Below, piece by piece: positions 1 to 6,750 of a stretch of 31,029 bases of DNA. Position 1 is the stretch's first letter, and the number at the start of each line of letters is the position of its first letter. The stretch comes from DASUZB01 sp036377075 (lineage in GTDB: Bacteria; Actinomycetota; CALGFH01). The translations under genes and the position numbers were made by a program. The notes below the pieces were generated by a model. That model had not been told where the DNA came from. It did no database searches and worked only from the letters and a program-made list of their open reading frames with translations. The DNA lies in assembly GCA_036377075.1 (NCBI GenBank), contig DASUZB010000124.1, positions 1 to 31,029 on the forward strand. Direction: 5' to 3'.

Positions 1-47
1 GCCGCCCCGCCGGGCGGCCACGACACGCTGCGCCGGTCCGGCCCGGC

Positions 48-767
48 TCAGGCGGGGTAGTCCGCCGCCGGCGGCGGGGCCCGGTTCCGGAAGGTGTCGT
101 ACGCGAGCACCAGCGAGACCAGGCCGGCGGCCAGGTCGACCATGCGGGTGGCGCGGGCGCCGCCGCCCGGCTCCACCGGGTCGTCGGCCCCTTCGGCCGC
201 GACCAGCAGCGCGGCCGCGATGAACAGGCCGGTGCGGAACCACGGGTCCCAGACGGCGTGGACGTCGCGCGGCTGGGCGGTGGCCGAGGGCAGCGAGCCG
301 GTCAGCCTGGCGAGGTCGCGGGCGACCGCCTCGGCGGCCGGGTCGCCGGCCCGCTCGTCCAGGAACCAGCCGAGCTCGACCAGGCCCTCGTGCAGCAGGA
401 CGACGAACGACCCGGCGGCGTGGAAGCCGTTGGAGACCTTGCTCAGGGTCACCGAGACCTGGCCGTACAGCCGCGCCGTCTCCAGCCGGGACAGGTTGGC
501 CATGGTCCATTCCATGATCGGCCAGGTGTCGGAGATGCGCAGCGCGGTGAAGGCCTGCTGGGAGAGCTGGGCGCTGCGCAGCCGCGCGAGGTTGGCGAAG
601 ACCCGCTCGAACAGCACCGCCGGGTCGATGCGGGCCAGCTCGGCGAAGACCTGGTCGTAGAGCAGGCCGGTGTCGAGCCGGTAGAGGTCGCCGGTGAGGC
701 GCCGGATGGCGCCGACGCGCGCGTCGTCCTCGGCCGGGGGGAGTGGGCCCAGCGGGTGCACGGTCAT
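48..767 (-). CDS. Hypothetical protein with six tandem 16-residue repeats
   Basis: A 239-residue protein I do not recognise. The ATG start at 767 is preceded on the minus strand by a GGGAG-type ribosome binding site a few bases upstream, and the reading frame has typical high third-position GC. Residues 28-123 consist of six back-to-back 16-residue units; the first two begin LYRLDTGLLYDQ and LARIDPAVLFER. Conserved positions are L1, R3, I/L4, L9 and V/A13, often F14, which suggests stacked amphipathic helices. The rest (about 124-239) is rich in Ala and Leu, has no signal peptide and no clear membrane span, and ends in a proline-rich tail. The gene points away from the amidase gene and has no obvious operon partner in the window. 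Function unknown; a cytoplasmic helical-repeat scaffold is only an inference. Confidence 0.75.
   Translation of the reverse strand: MTVHPLGPLPPAEDDARVGAIRRLTGDLYRLDTGLLYDQVFAELARIDPAVLFERVFANLARLRSAQLSQQAFTALRISDTWPIMEWTMANLSRLETARLYGQVSVTLSKVSNGFHAAGSFVVLLHEGLVELGWFLDERAGDPAAEAVARDLARLTGSLPSATAQPRDVHAVWDPWFRTGLFIAAALLVAAEGADDPVEPGGGARATRMVDLAAGLVSLVLAYDTFRNRAPPPAADYPA
399..686 (-). repeat. Six in-frame 48-bp repeats encoding 16-residue units
   Basis: Codons 28-123 of the unknown minus-strand gene. Each unit is exactly 16 residues, and the order of units is LYRL.., LARI.., LARL.., LRIS.., LSRL.., LSKV... Units 1, 2, 3 and 5 are the closest to one another; units 4 and 6 have diverged. The similarity is clear at protein level but not at DNA level, so the duplication is old. 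Confidence 0.65.
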
Positions 768-838
768 GGCACGCTCCCGGGGGGGAAGGGATCGAGCGCT
801 CGGGGTTGGGTCGGTGGGGGACGTTCGCCGTGGGATGT

Positions 839-847
839 CTACTGTAG
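839..847 (-). promoter_or_regulatory. Candidate -10 element for the repeat-protein gene
   Basis: Read on the minus strand this is CTACAGTAG, which contains a TACAGT -10-like hexamer (TAnnnT). It would start an RNA about 65 bases before the ATG at 767. No good -35 is visible at the right distance. The same 9-bp palindrome recurs at 6632-6640 in the promoter of another minus-strand gene, which slightly strengthens the call. Confidence 0.3.
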
Positions 848-1193
848 CCGCCCATTACCCGGCGGTACGAGCCGGCAACCATTAGCCGCGACCGTTCGCG
901 CGGCAATTACCCACGGCGGAGCCGTGCGGTGGCCGCCGACAATCGCCGCGTGGCTCTATTCAGCACAGCCCTGACCTGCGCGAACGTCGGCTTTCCGCGG
1001 CGGCGGTTGCAGCCGTCGTGATCCGGCAATACCTTCCCGGTAGCTTGTCCTACGCGATACTGCGTATGGTAGCTCCGGGGAATTGCACGGCGGCCACTGC
1101 ACGTCCTCGGGGGCTTTTCCAGTGCCCGCGCGGTCCCGATCCGGGTCGTTCGCGGGACGAACCGACCACCCAGGCGGATCCAGTCGCGAGGCG

Positions 1194-1224
1194 GTCGAGC
1201 AGGGCGAAGCGGTTGAGTTAGGCT
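1194..1224 (+). promoter_or_regulatory. Candidate promoter for a leaderless amidase mRNA
   Basis: TAGGCT at 1219-1224 matches the TAnnnT -10 consensus and ends 9 bases before the ATG at 1234. No Shine-Dalgarno sequence lies in the intervening GTCGCCGCC. Leaderless transcripts are common in Actinomycetota and have this spacing. The -35 region (around GTCGAG, 1194-1199) is only a weak match. Confidence 0.3.
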
Positions 1225-1233
1225 GTCGCCGCC

Positions 1234-2145
1234 ATGATCGAGTTCTCGAAGATCCTGCGCGATGCCGGCCTGCCGGTCCACGAGGTGAGCGGCTGGCGTT
1301 CGCGTGGCCGGCCGCCCAGTGGCAACCCGGGCGACCCCGCCTTCCCGGCGGCCACCAAGTTCGCCGGCATCGGCCTGCACCACACCGCCGGTCACCACGA
1401 CCTCGACGTGGTCGTCGGCGGCCGGCCGGGCATCCCGGGGCCGCTGGCCAACCTCTACGTCTCCCGCGACGGGCGGGTGCACGTGGTCGCGGCCGGCCGG
1501 GCCAACCACTTCGGGCCCGGCGCCCGCGAGGTCTACCAGCGCACCCTGCGCGACCAGGCGCCGCTCGGCGACGCCGCCACGCTCGGCCTGCACGACAGCA
1601 TCGTCGGCAACGGCGTGTACGTCGGCATCGAGGTGGAGAACTACGGCACCGCCGCCGATCCCTACCCGCAGGTGCAGATCCAGCACCTCGAGCGCGCCTG
1701 CGCCGCCATCTGCAAGCACCAGCACTGGACCGCCAACCGCTGCGTGCAGCACCGCGAATGGACCCGCCGCAAGCTCGACATGAGCTACCGCGGCCCGCTC
1801 AGGCAGGCGGTCGCCGCCCTGCTGTCCGGGGAGGACATCATCTTGGACGCAGCCACGAAGGCGTACTTCGACAAGCAGTTCGAGCTCGTCCGCGTCGGGG
1901 ACCGGCCGGGCGGCAGCAAGGACGACACCCACGACTTCAGCTCGATCGAGGGCGTCCGCCGCCGCGTCGACGAGCTCTCGGCACTGGTCGAGCTGCTGCG
2001 GACGGGGGACGTCGGCGAGCCGGAGACCCACCCGCAGAACCTCGACACCATCTACAAGCAGAACGAGGCCATGCAGAGCGACCTGACCACGATCAAGGAG
2101 GAGCTGGCCGCCATCCGCCAGCTGCTGGAGCAGCGCAGCGGCTGA
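1234..2145 (+). CDS. N-acetylmuramoyl-L-alanine amidase (amidase_2/PGRP fold), endolysin-like
   Basis: A 303-residue peptidoglycan amidase of the T7-lysozyme/PGRP type, which cuts the bond between MurNAc and L-alanine. Visible family marks: GIGLHHTAGHH around residues 45-55 (first zinc histidine H49 or H50), NLYVSRDG with the conserved Tyr at 75, GIEVENYG at 131-138, and QHREWTRRKLD at 172-182, giving the second zinc histidine H173, the catalytic Lys180, and Asp182 in the place of the third ligand (Cys or Asp in the family). Residues about 235-300 look like a coiled coil. There is no signal peptide or membrane span, as in phage endolysins, which need a holin to leave the cell; no holin or other phage gene is nearby. 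It could be a domesticated lysin, a lysis or competition factor, or a cell-wall recycling enzyme. The family assignment is firm; the role is not. Confidence 0.85.
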   Translation: MIEFSKILRDAGLPVHEVSGWRSRGRPPSGNPGDPAFPAATKFAGIGLHHTAGHHDLDVVVGGRPGIPGPLANLYVSRDGRVHVVAAGRANHFGPGAREVYQRTLRDQAPLGDAATLGLHDSIVGNGVYVGIEVENYGTAADPYPQVQIQHLERACAAICKHQHWTANRCVQHREWTRRKLDMSYRGPLRQAVAALLSGEDIILDAATKAYFDKQFELVRVGDRPGGSKDDTHDFSSIEGVRRRVDELSALVELLRTGDVGEPETHPQNLDTIYKQNEAMQSDLTTIKEELAAIRQLLEQRSG

Positions 2146-2196
2146 GCCACGCCGCCACCCGCCCGGCACGGCCTGCGACAGCGCCGGCACCGGTGC

Positions 2197-2214
2197 GTTA
2201 CCCTTGGGTAACTT
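2197..2214 (+). promoter_or_regulatory. Palindromic operator overlapping a candidate -10
   Basis: GTTACCC-TT-GGGTAAC at 2197-2212 is a dyad with perfect 7-bp arms, lying 32 bases before the TTG start of the hydrolase gene. Its right arm overlaps TAACTT (2209-2214), which fits a -10 hexamer and would give a leader of about 25 bases carrying the AGGAGG site. The size and symmetry suit a TetR- or GntR-type dimer, but no such regulator is encoded next to it. Confidence 0.5.
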
Positions 2215-2244
2215 CCCGGGTGAATTGGGCGGCAGGAGGCGGGT

Positions 2245-3201
2245 TTGGTACGGGCCGGACGGGTTGACGGGCCGGCGGCCAGGGTGGCGGCCACGGTCGG
2301 CGCCTCGTCGCAGCTGGTCGACCTCGACGGGCCGGTGCACTTCCTGGACTTCAGCGGCCAGGGTCCGACCATGGTGCTGGTCCACGGCCTGGGCGGGTCG
2401 CACGTCAACTGGCTCGCCGCCGGACCGCTGCTCGCCCGCGGCGCGCGCGTGCTCGCCGTCGACCTGGCCGGCTTCGGCCACACCCCGCCGGCGGGCCGCT
2501 CCACCGGCGTCAGGGCCAACCAGCGCCTGCTCGGGCGCTTCATCGACGAGGTCGCCGGCGGGCCGGCGCTGCTGGTCGGCAACTCCATGGGCGGGACGAT
2601 CGCGCTGCTGGAGGCGGCCGAGCAGCCGCAGCGGGTGGCGGGCCTGGTGCTGCTCGACCCGTCCCTGCCGCGACCGCCCGGCGTGCCGCTCGACCCGCTG
2701 GTGGCGGCCGCGTTCGCGGCCTACGCCGTCCCGGGGGTGGGGGAGCGGCTGCTGGCGAGCCGCCGCACCCGCCTCGGCCCCGCCGGCCTGGCGCGGGAGA
2801 CGCTCGAGCTGTGCTGCGTCGACCCCGGCCGGGTGCCGCCGGTGGTGGTCGAGGCCGGGGTCGCCCAGGCGCACGAGCGCGCCGAGCTGGCCTGGGCCGA
2901 CGGCGCCTTCCTGACCGCCGCGCGCTCGTTGCTGATCATGCTGGGCCGCTCCCGCGCCTACCTGCGCGCCGTGGCGGCGGTGCGGACGCCCACCCTGATG
3001 CTGCACGGGAGCGCCGACCGGCTGGTGCCGCTGGCGGCGGCGCGCCGGGTCGCCCGGCTGCGGCCGGACTGGGGCTTCGTGGTCTTCCGGGACGTCGGCC
3101 ACGTCCCCCAGATCGAGGTCCCGGAGCGCTTCGCCACCACCGTGCTGCGGTGGCTCGAGGGCCCGGGCCGCGCCGCGGCGCAGGCCGCCGCGCGGCCGTA
3201 A
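2245..3201 (+). CDS. Alpha/beta hydrolase
   Basis: A 318-residue serine hydrolase of the alpha/beta fold. The oxyanion-hole motif HGLGG is at residues 47-51, the nucleophile elbow GNSMGG at 112-117 makes Ser114 the nucleophile, LMLHGSADRLVP supplies the acid (Asp258) and DVGHVPQIE the base (His286), so the triad is complete. The TTG start at 2245 is chosen because a perfect AGGAGG lies 5 bases upstream (2234-2239). The WS/DGAT acyltransferase gene begins 16 bases after the stop, so the two are probably one operon; a role in ester or acylglycerol turnover beside a lipid-storage acyltransferase is a reasonable inference, but the substrate cannot be read from sequence. No signal peptide is evident. 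Expression is probably controlled through the palindrome at 2197-2212. Confidence 0.88.
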   Translation: MVRAGRVDGPAARVAATVGASSQLVDLDGPVHFLDFSGQGPTMVLVHGLGGSHVNWLAAGPLLARGARVLAVDLAGFGHTPPAGRSTGVRANQRLLGRFIDEVAGGPALLVGNSMGGTIALLEAAEQPQRVAGLVLLDPSLPRPPGVPLDPLVAAAFAAYAVPGVGERLLASRRTRLGPAGLARETLELCCVDPGRVPPVVVEAGVAQAHERAELAWADGAFLTAARSLLIMLGRSRAYLRAVAAVRTPTLMLHGSADRLVPLAAARRVARLRPDWGFVVFRDVGHVPQIEVPERFATTVLRWLEGPGRAAAQAAARP

Positions 3202-3217
3202 CGAGGGGAGCTGCACG

Positions 3218-4633
3218 GTGGATCGCCTCAGCCCGCAGGACGCCGCGTTCCTGCACGTCGAGAACGACGTCAACCACATGCACATCGGCTCGGTGGCGGT
3301 GTTCGAAGGCCCCGTCCCCGCCTACGCCGAGGTGGAGGCGATGGTCGCCGGCAAGCTGCCGCTCGCCGCCCGCTACCGCCAGCGCGTCCGCCAGGTGCCG
3401 CTGCAGCTCGGCCGGCCGGTCTGGGTCGACGACCCCCACTTCCGCCTCGGCTACCACCTGCGCCACACCGCGCTGCCGCGCCCCGGCGGGCGCGCCCAGC
3501 TCCGCAACCTGGTCGGCCGGGTGATGTCGCAGCAGCTCGACCGGACCAAGCCCCTCTGGGAGCTGTGGCTGGTCGAGGGCCTGGAAGACGGCCACTGGGC
3601 GCTGTCGACCAAGGCCCACCACTGCATGGTCGACGGCATCGCCGGCACCGACCTGCTCACCGTGCTGCTCGACGACACCCCCGAGCCGTCGACGCCGGTG
3701 CCGGACAGCTGGCGGCCGCCGCCGGAGCCGTCGGGCCTGCGCCTCGCCGGCGACGCCCTGACCGACTACCTGGCCAGCCCCTACGAGCAGTGGCGGGCGG
3801 CGAGGCTGGCGGCCTCGGCGCCGTTGCGGCTCGGTCGTGTGCTGGCCGACACCGCCAGGGGCCTGGCCACCGTCCCGGGGCTGGCGCACGTCGCGCCGCC
3901 GTCGTCGCTCGCCGGGCCGATCGGCCCGCACCGCCGCTGGAGCTGGGCGCGGGCCTCCCTGGAAGAGGTGCGCGCCGTCCGGCTCGGCCTCGGCGGCACC
4001 GTCAACGACGTGGTCCTGGCGGTGGTCACGCGTGGCTTCAGGGACCTGATCCTGGCCCACGCCGAGGACCTGGCGGCGACGCCGATCCGCTCGCTGGTCC
4101 CGGTGTCGGTGCGGCGGGCGGGGGAGCGCGGCAGCTACAACAACCGCGTCTCGGCGGTCCTCGCCGAGCTGCCCGTCGGGGTCGACGACCCGGTCGAGCG
4201 CCTCGCCGCCGTGCGCCGGCAGATGGACGGCCTGAAGGAGTCGCGCCAGGCGGTCGCGGCCGAGACCCTGACCGCCCTGTCGGGCTTCGCCCCCTCGCTG
4301 CTGCTGGCGCTCGGGACCCGGGTGGCGACGCGCGCCCTGGGCCGCTTCGGCCACGGCACCGTCAACACCGTGGTCACCAACGTGCCCGGGCCGCAGCACC
4401 CCCTCTACGCGCTGGGCCGGCGCCTGGTCGAGGCCTGCCCGTACGTCCCGCTCGCCAGCCCCATGCGGGTCGGGGTGGCGGTCTTCTCCTACGACGGCAG
4501 GCTCACCTTCGGGGTGACGTCGGACTACGACGCCGTGCCGGACGTGGAGGTCCTCTGCCGCGGCATCGAGGCCGGCATGGCCGAGCTGCTCAAGGCGGCC
4601 GGCGGCAGCGCGGCACGGCGGCGCGGCCGCTGA
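3218..4633 (+). CDS. WS/DGAT-family O-acyltransferase (wax ester synthase/diacylglycerol acyltransferase)
   Basis: A 471-residue bacterial wax ester synthase/diacylglycerol acyltransferase, which moves acyl groups from acyl-CoA to diacylglycerol or a fatty alcohol to form storage lipid. The catalytic motif HHCMVDG is at residues 134-140 (HHxxxDG; His135 the likely base). The N-terminus MDRLSPQDAAFLHVE, the middle GTVNDVVLAVV and the C-terminal VNTVVTNVPGP are all family marks, and the length is typical. The GTG start at 3218 follows GAGGGGAG at 3203-3210. It lies directly downstream of the alpha/beta hydrolase, and a patatin-like lipase gene converges on it from the right, so the region looks like a small set for making and breaking neutral lipids. 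Such enzymes are numerous in Actinomycetota that store triacylglycerol. Substrate preference cannot be told from this sequence. Confidence 0.93.
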   Translation: MDRLSPQDAAFLHVENDVNHMHIGSVAVFEGPVPAYAEVEAMVAGKLPLAARYRQRVRQVPLQLGRPVWVDDPHFRLGYHLRHTALPRPGGRAQLRNLVGRVMSQQLDRTKPLWELWLVEGLEDGHWALSTKAHHCMVDGIAGTDLLTVLLDDTPEPSTPVPDSWRPPPEPSGLRLAGDALTDYLASPYEQWRAARLAASAPLRLGRVLADTARGLATVPGLAHVAPPSSLAGPIGPHRRWSWARASLEEVRAVRLGLGGTVNDVVLAVVTRGFRDLILAHAEDLAATPIRSLVPVSVRRAGERGSYNNRVSAVLAELPVGVDDPVERLAAVRRQMDGLKESRQAVAAETLTALSGFAPSLLLALGTRVATRALGRFGHGTVNTVVTNVPGPQHPLYALGRRLVEACPYVPLASPMRVGVAVFSYDGRLTFGVTSDYDAVPDVEVLCRGIEAGMAELLKAAGGSAARRRGR

Positions 4634-4802
4634 ACCGGGCGCTCAGGCCAGGCGGTGTGGTCGCCGCGGTGCCCGCTTGGCGGCTGCGGTCCTCTGCCAA
4701 CGACCGATAATTAATTTGGATCTCACCCCCCAGAGCCCCAAACCACCGCCAGAAGCGGGACGACGGGGCCAGCCGCGGCGACGGGAAGGGCGGTGCCAGC
4801 GC
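4634..4802. other. Convergent gap with an AT-rich island
   Basis: This 169-base gap lies between the convergent acyltransferase and patatin genes. A weak dyad TTGGC/GCCAA (4677-4681 and 4696-4700, 14-base loop) is followed by an AT-rich patch at 4706-4719 containing AATTAATT, which is striking in this sequence. Together they could end the plus-strand transcript, but the stem is short. Confidence 0.3.
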
Positions 4803-5774
4803 TTACCCGGTGGCGCCGGCCTCACGGAGCGGGGCGAGGCGCTCGAGGCTGTCGGGGTGGCGTAGCCGCCGCAGGGTCGACTCGTAGGCCTGGCGCACCA
4901 CCGGGTAGCGGTGGCGCGGGTCCATCGAGTTCAGGCCCATCACCTCGAGGTCGGCGGCGACCGGCTGGAAGGCGACCACCTCGGTGCCCTGGCGGCGCAC
5001 CCGGCGGGCCTCGTCGGCCAGGCGCAGGCGCAGCGCGCGGCGGGCCGGCTGGTCGACCGAGGGCCGGCGGACCCCGCGCGCGATCGACATCGGCGCGCTC
5101 ACCACCACCAGGTCCAGCCCGAGGCCGGCGAGCACGTCGAGGTTGGTAGGGGAGTGGACGCCGCCGTCCACGCACCAGCAGCCGTCGACCGCGACCGGCG
5201 CGAACCAGCCGGGGATGGCGCACGACGCCGCCACCGCCGTGCCCACGTCGGTGGCCGGTGCGCCCGGCTGGCCCAGCACCACCCGGCGGCCGTCGTCGAG
5301 CCGCACCGTGCACAGCCACAGGGGGTCGTCGGGCCAGCCGTGCTCGAACAGCCAGCGCAGCCGGACGGCGAACGGCTCCAGCGAGACGCGGCCGCGCGGC
5401 AGGACCGCTGCGGTGAGCGAGCCGAGGCGGGGCGGCGCCCATGGACGGGCGACCGCGCGCAGCAGCAGGCGCGGCGAGGCCATGCCGATCGAGCGGCCGC
5501 GCGGGGCCGGGATCGGCTCGTTGGGCCCGATCCGCCGCAGGATGCGGGCGCCCTCGGCGGAGACCGGCTCGCCGGCGACGCGGGCGGCGACGTCGGCGGC
5601 GCTGAAGCCGCCGCGCAGCAGGGCGCCGACGTGGGCGCCGGCCGAGGTGCCGACGATCACCTCGGCGTTGCGGGGGTCCCAGCCGGTGGCCTCGGCGAGG
5701 GCGCGCAGCACGCCGGCGTGGAAGGCATGCCCGACCACGCCCCCCGCGCCGAGCACGAGACCGACGCGGCCCAC
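4803..5774 (-). CDS. Patatin-like phospholipase
   Basis: A 323-residue patatin-family acyl hydrolase with the Ser-Asp dyad. The oxyanion loop GAGGVVGHA is at residues 9-17, the nucleophile motif GTSAG at 42-46 (Ser44), and VDGG at 202-205 carries the catalytic Asp203, followed by HSPTN. The order and spacing match bacterial patatins, which cleave phospholipids or acylglycerols. The GTG start at 5774 follows GGAGG by about 6 bases. There is no signal peptide, so a cytosolic or membrane-surface role is likely. A strong hairpin separates it from the Rho_N gene upstream on the same strand. Its stop faces the WS/DGAT gene, so the two do not share a transcript, but a shared role in storage lipid turnover is plausible. 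Confidence 0.9.
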   Translation of the reverse strand: MGRVGLVLGAGGVVGHAFHAGVLRALAEATGWDPRNAEVIVGTSAGAHVGALLRGGFSAADVAARVAGEPVSAEGARILRRIGPNEPIPAPRGRSIGMASPRLLLRAVARPWAPPRLGSLTAAVLPRGRVSLEPFAVRLRWLFEHGWPDDPLWLCTVRLDDGRRVVLGQPGAPATDVGTAVAASCAIPGWFAPVAVDGCWCVDGGVHSPTNLDVLAGLGLDLVVVSAPMSIARGVRRPSVDQPARRALRLRLADEARRVRRQGTEVVAFQPVAADLEVMGLNSMDPRHRYPVVRQAYESTLRRLRHPDSLERLAPLREAGATG

Positions 5775-5866
5775 GGTGACCTCCAGCTCCGAACCGCCTG
5801 GACCGAAGCAAGCCTTCCTCGGCAGTCTACGTCCCGAAGCCGGCGGCTAACCGCCCCGGACGGCCG

Positions 5867-5900
5867 AGGAGCCGGCCCCGCGGGTGCGGGGCCGGCTCCT
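5867..5900 (-). terminator. Strong hairpin terminator after the Rho_N gene
   Basis: A perfect 15-bp stem (AGGAGCCGGCCCCGC pairing with its complement) with a 4-base loop, starting 18 bases after the stop of the Rho_N gene. No T-run follows on the minus strand, as is common for actinobacterial hairpin terminators. A second small hairpin (GGCGG-CTAA-CCGCC, 5842-5855) comes just after. Its position between two same-strand genes suggests that the patatin gene has its own promoter. Confidence 0.75.
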
Positions 5901-5918
5901 GGTGGGCCGTGCCGTGGC

Positions 5919-6557
5919 TCAGCGGCCGCGGCGCAGCGCGGCGATCAGCTCGTCCTTGGTCATCGAGGAGTGGCCCTCGATGCCGAGCTCGCTGGCCCGC
6001 TGGTGCAGCTCCTCGACGGTGCGCTGCTCGTAGGGGCGGATGGCGCCGCCGCGGCGCGGGGCGGTGGCAGTGGCCTGCGGCCTGGGTGCCTGCTGCGGCT
6101 TGGGCTCGGTGCGGTCGGCGACGATCGCGCCGGCGCGCTTGACGGCGGTGGCGCTGTCGCCGGCGGCGCGGCCCGAGCTGGTGCCCGCGGCCTTGACGCG
6201 GCTGCGGGCGGCGCGGACCTGGCTGGCGGCCTGCTTGGCGGCGGCGCTGCCACGGATCGAGCCGACCAGGTCGCGGCCCCGCTTGGCGAGGTCGTCGAAC
6301 TCCTTGCCTGCCTGGTCGCGCAGCTCACGGGCGCTGCTGGCGCCCTGCTCGCCGAGCTGGCGCAGCCTGGCGGGGGCTTCCTTGCCGAGTTCGCGTGCCT
6401 GCTTGGGCACGTCGACGCGGACGCGGTCGATCGAGCGCACGAGCTCGACCGCGGCGCCGCCGGCGCCGATGGTGGCGTAGGCCGAGTCGGTCAGCAGCGA
6501 GCGCAGGCGCTGCGTACGCTCTGCCCGCTCCCGGTTCCTCTGGGTGGAAGTAGCCAT
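5919..6557 (-). CDS. Alanine/arginine-rich helical protein with C-terminal Rho_N domain
   Basis: A 212-residue protein in two parts. Residues 1-150 are a charged, Ala- and Arg-rich helical region, including an uncharged stretch around 24-40, that resembles histone-like or apolipoprotein-like coiled coils. A Pro- and Ala-rich linker (about 151-170) leads to residues 178-211, which match the short Rho termination factor N-terminal (Rho_N, SAP-like) domain: VEELHQRASELGIEG followed by SSMTKDELIAALR. That domain usually binds nucleic acid. Start ATG 6557 has GGAG about 9 bases upstream. Proteins of this plan occur in Actinomycetota; a role as a nucleoid or stress-related DNA/RNA-binding protein is inference. 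The promoter overlaps a palindrome (6638-6651), and a strong terminator follows. Confidence 0.85.
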   Translation of the reverse strand: MATSTQRNRERAERTQRLRSLLTDSAYATIGAGGAAVELVRSIDRVRVDVPKQARELGKEAPARLRQLGEQGASSARELRDQAGKEFDDLAKRGRDLVGSIRGSAAAKQAASQVRAARSRVKAAGTSSGRAAGDSATAVKRAGAIVADRTEPKPQQAPRPQATATAPRRGGAIRPYEQRTVEELHQRASELGIEGHSSMTKDELIAALRRGR

Positions 6558-6633
6558 GTCGATAAAGCTCCTTGTGAGCCAAGCTGCTCTCGTGAGCCGA
6601 GCTCCTCGGGTTCAGTTCGGCGATGCGCTTACT

Positions 6634-6661
6634 ACTGTAGCACAAGTGCTAGCTCCTGCAA
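6634..6661 (-). promoter_or_regulatory. Promoter of the Rho_N gene with embedded palindrome
   Basis: On the minus strand, TTGCAG (6656-6661) and TACAGT (6634-6639) stand 16 bases apart, a good sigma-70-like pair. The dyad TAGCAC-AA-GTGCTA at 6638-6651, perfect in its 6-bp arms, covers most of the spacer and enters the -10, which is the place for a repressor operator. It resembles half of the CIRCE half-site (TTAGCACTC) but lacks the 9-base spacer, so HrcA control is not claimed. The site lies between two divergent genes and might affect both. Confidence 0.5.
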
Positions 6662-6750
6662 GCACTACGGAGGTCTGGCGGCTGGACAGGCGCATGCGCT
6701 TCGGGTACCTCTGCGCCACCAAGGGGCCCGGAGACCGCGAGGAGCGCACG

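Larger units (their letters stand above)
768..1233. other. Gene-free region between divergent genes
   Basis: This 466-base stretch between two divergent genes contains no convincing gene; open frames across it are extensions of shadow frames. It is less GC-rich than its surroundings. Visible structure: a bulged hairpin at 1144-1167 (GGTCG-TTCG with CGAA-c-CGACC, loop CGGGA); a dyad TACGC-N6-GCGTA at 1051-1066; a direct repeat GGTAGCT at 1039 and 1068; and a -10-like palindrome at 839-847. The stretch probably holds promoters for both flanking genes. Confidence 0.5.

Noticed and set aside
907..3285. A 792-codon open frame on the minus strand
   Set aside because: It runs antisense through the amidase and hydrolase genes; its composition (Arg-, Gly- and Ala-rich, no motifs) is that of a GC-rich shadow frame, while the plus-strand genes have clear catalytic motifs.
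6638..6651. CIRCE element for HrcA
   Set aside because: CIRCE needs TTAGCACTC-N9-GAGTGCTAA; here the arms are shorter and only 2 bases apart.
6544..6750. A longer AIM24 start at 6544
   Set aside because: The added 69 residues overlap the start of the Rho_N gene and both promoters, and the family begins at the GTG at 6751, which has a good ribosome site.
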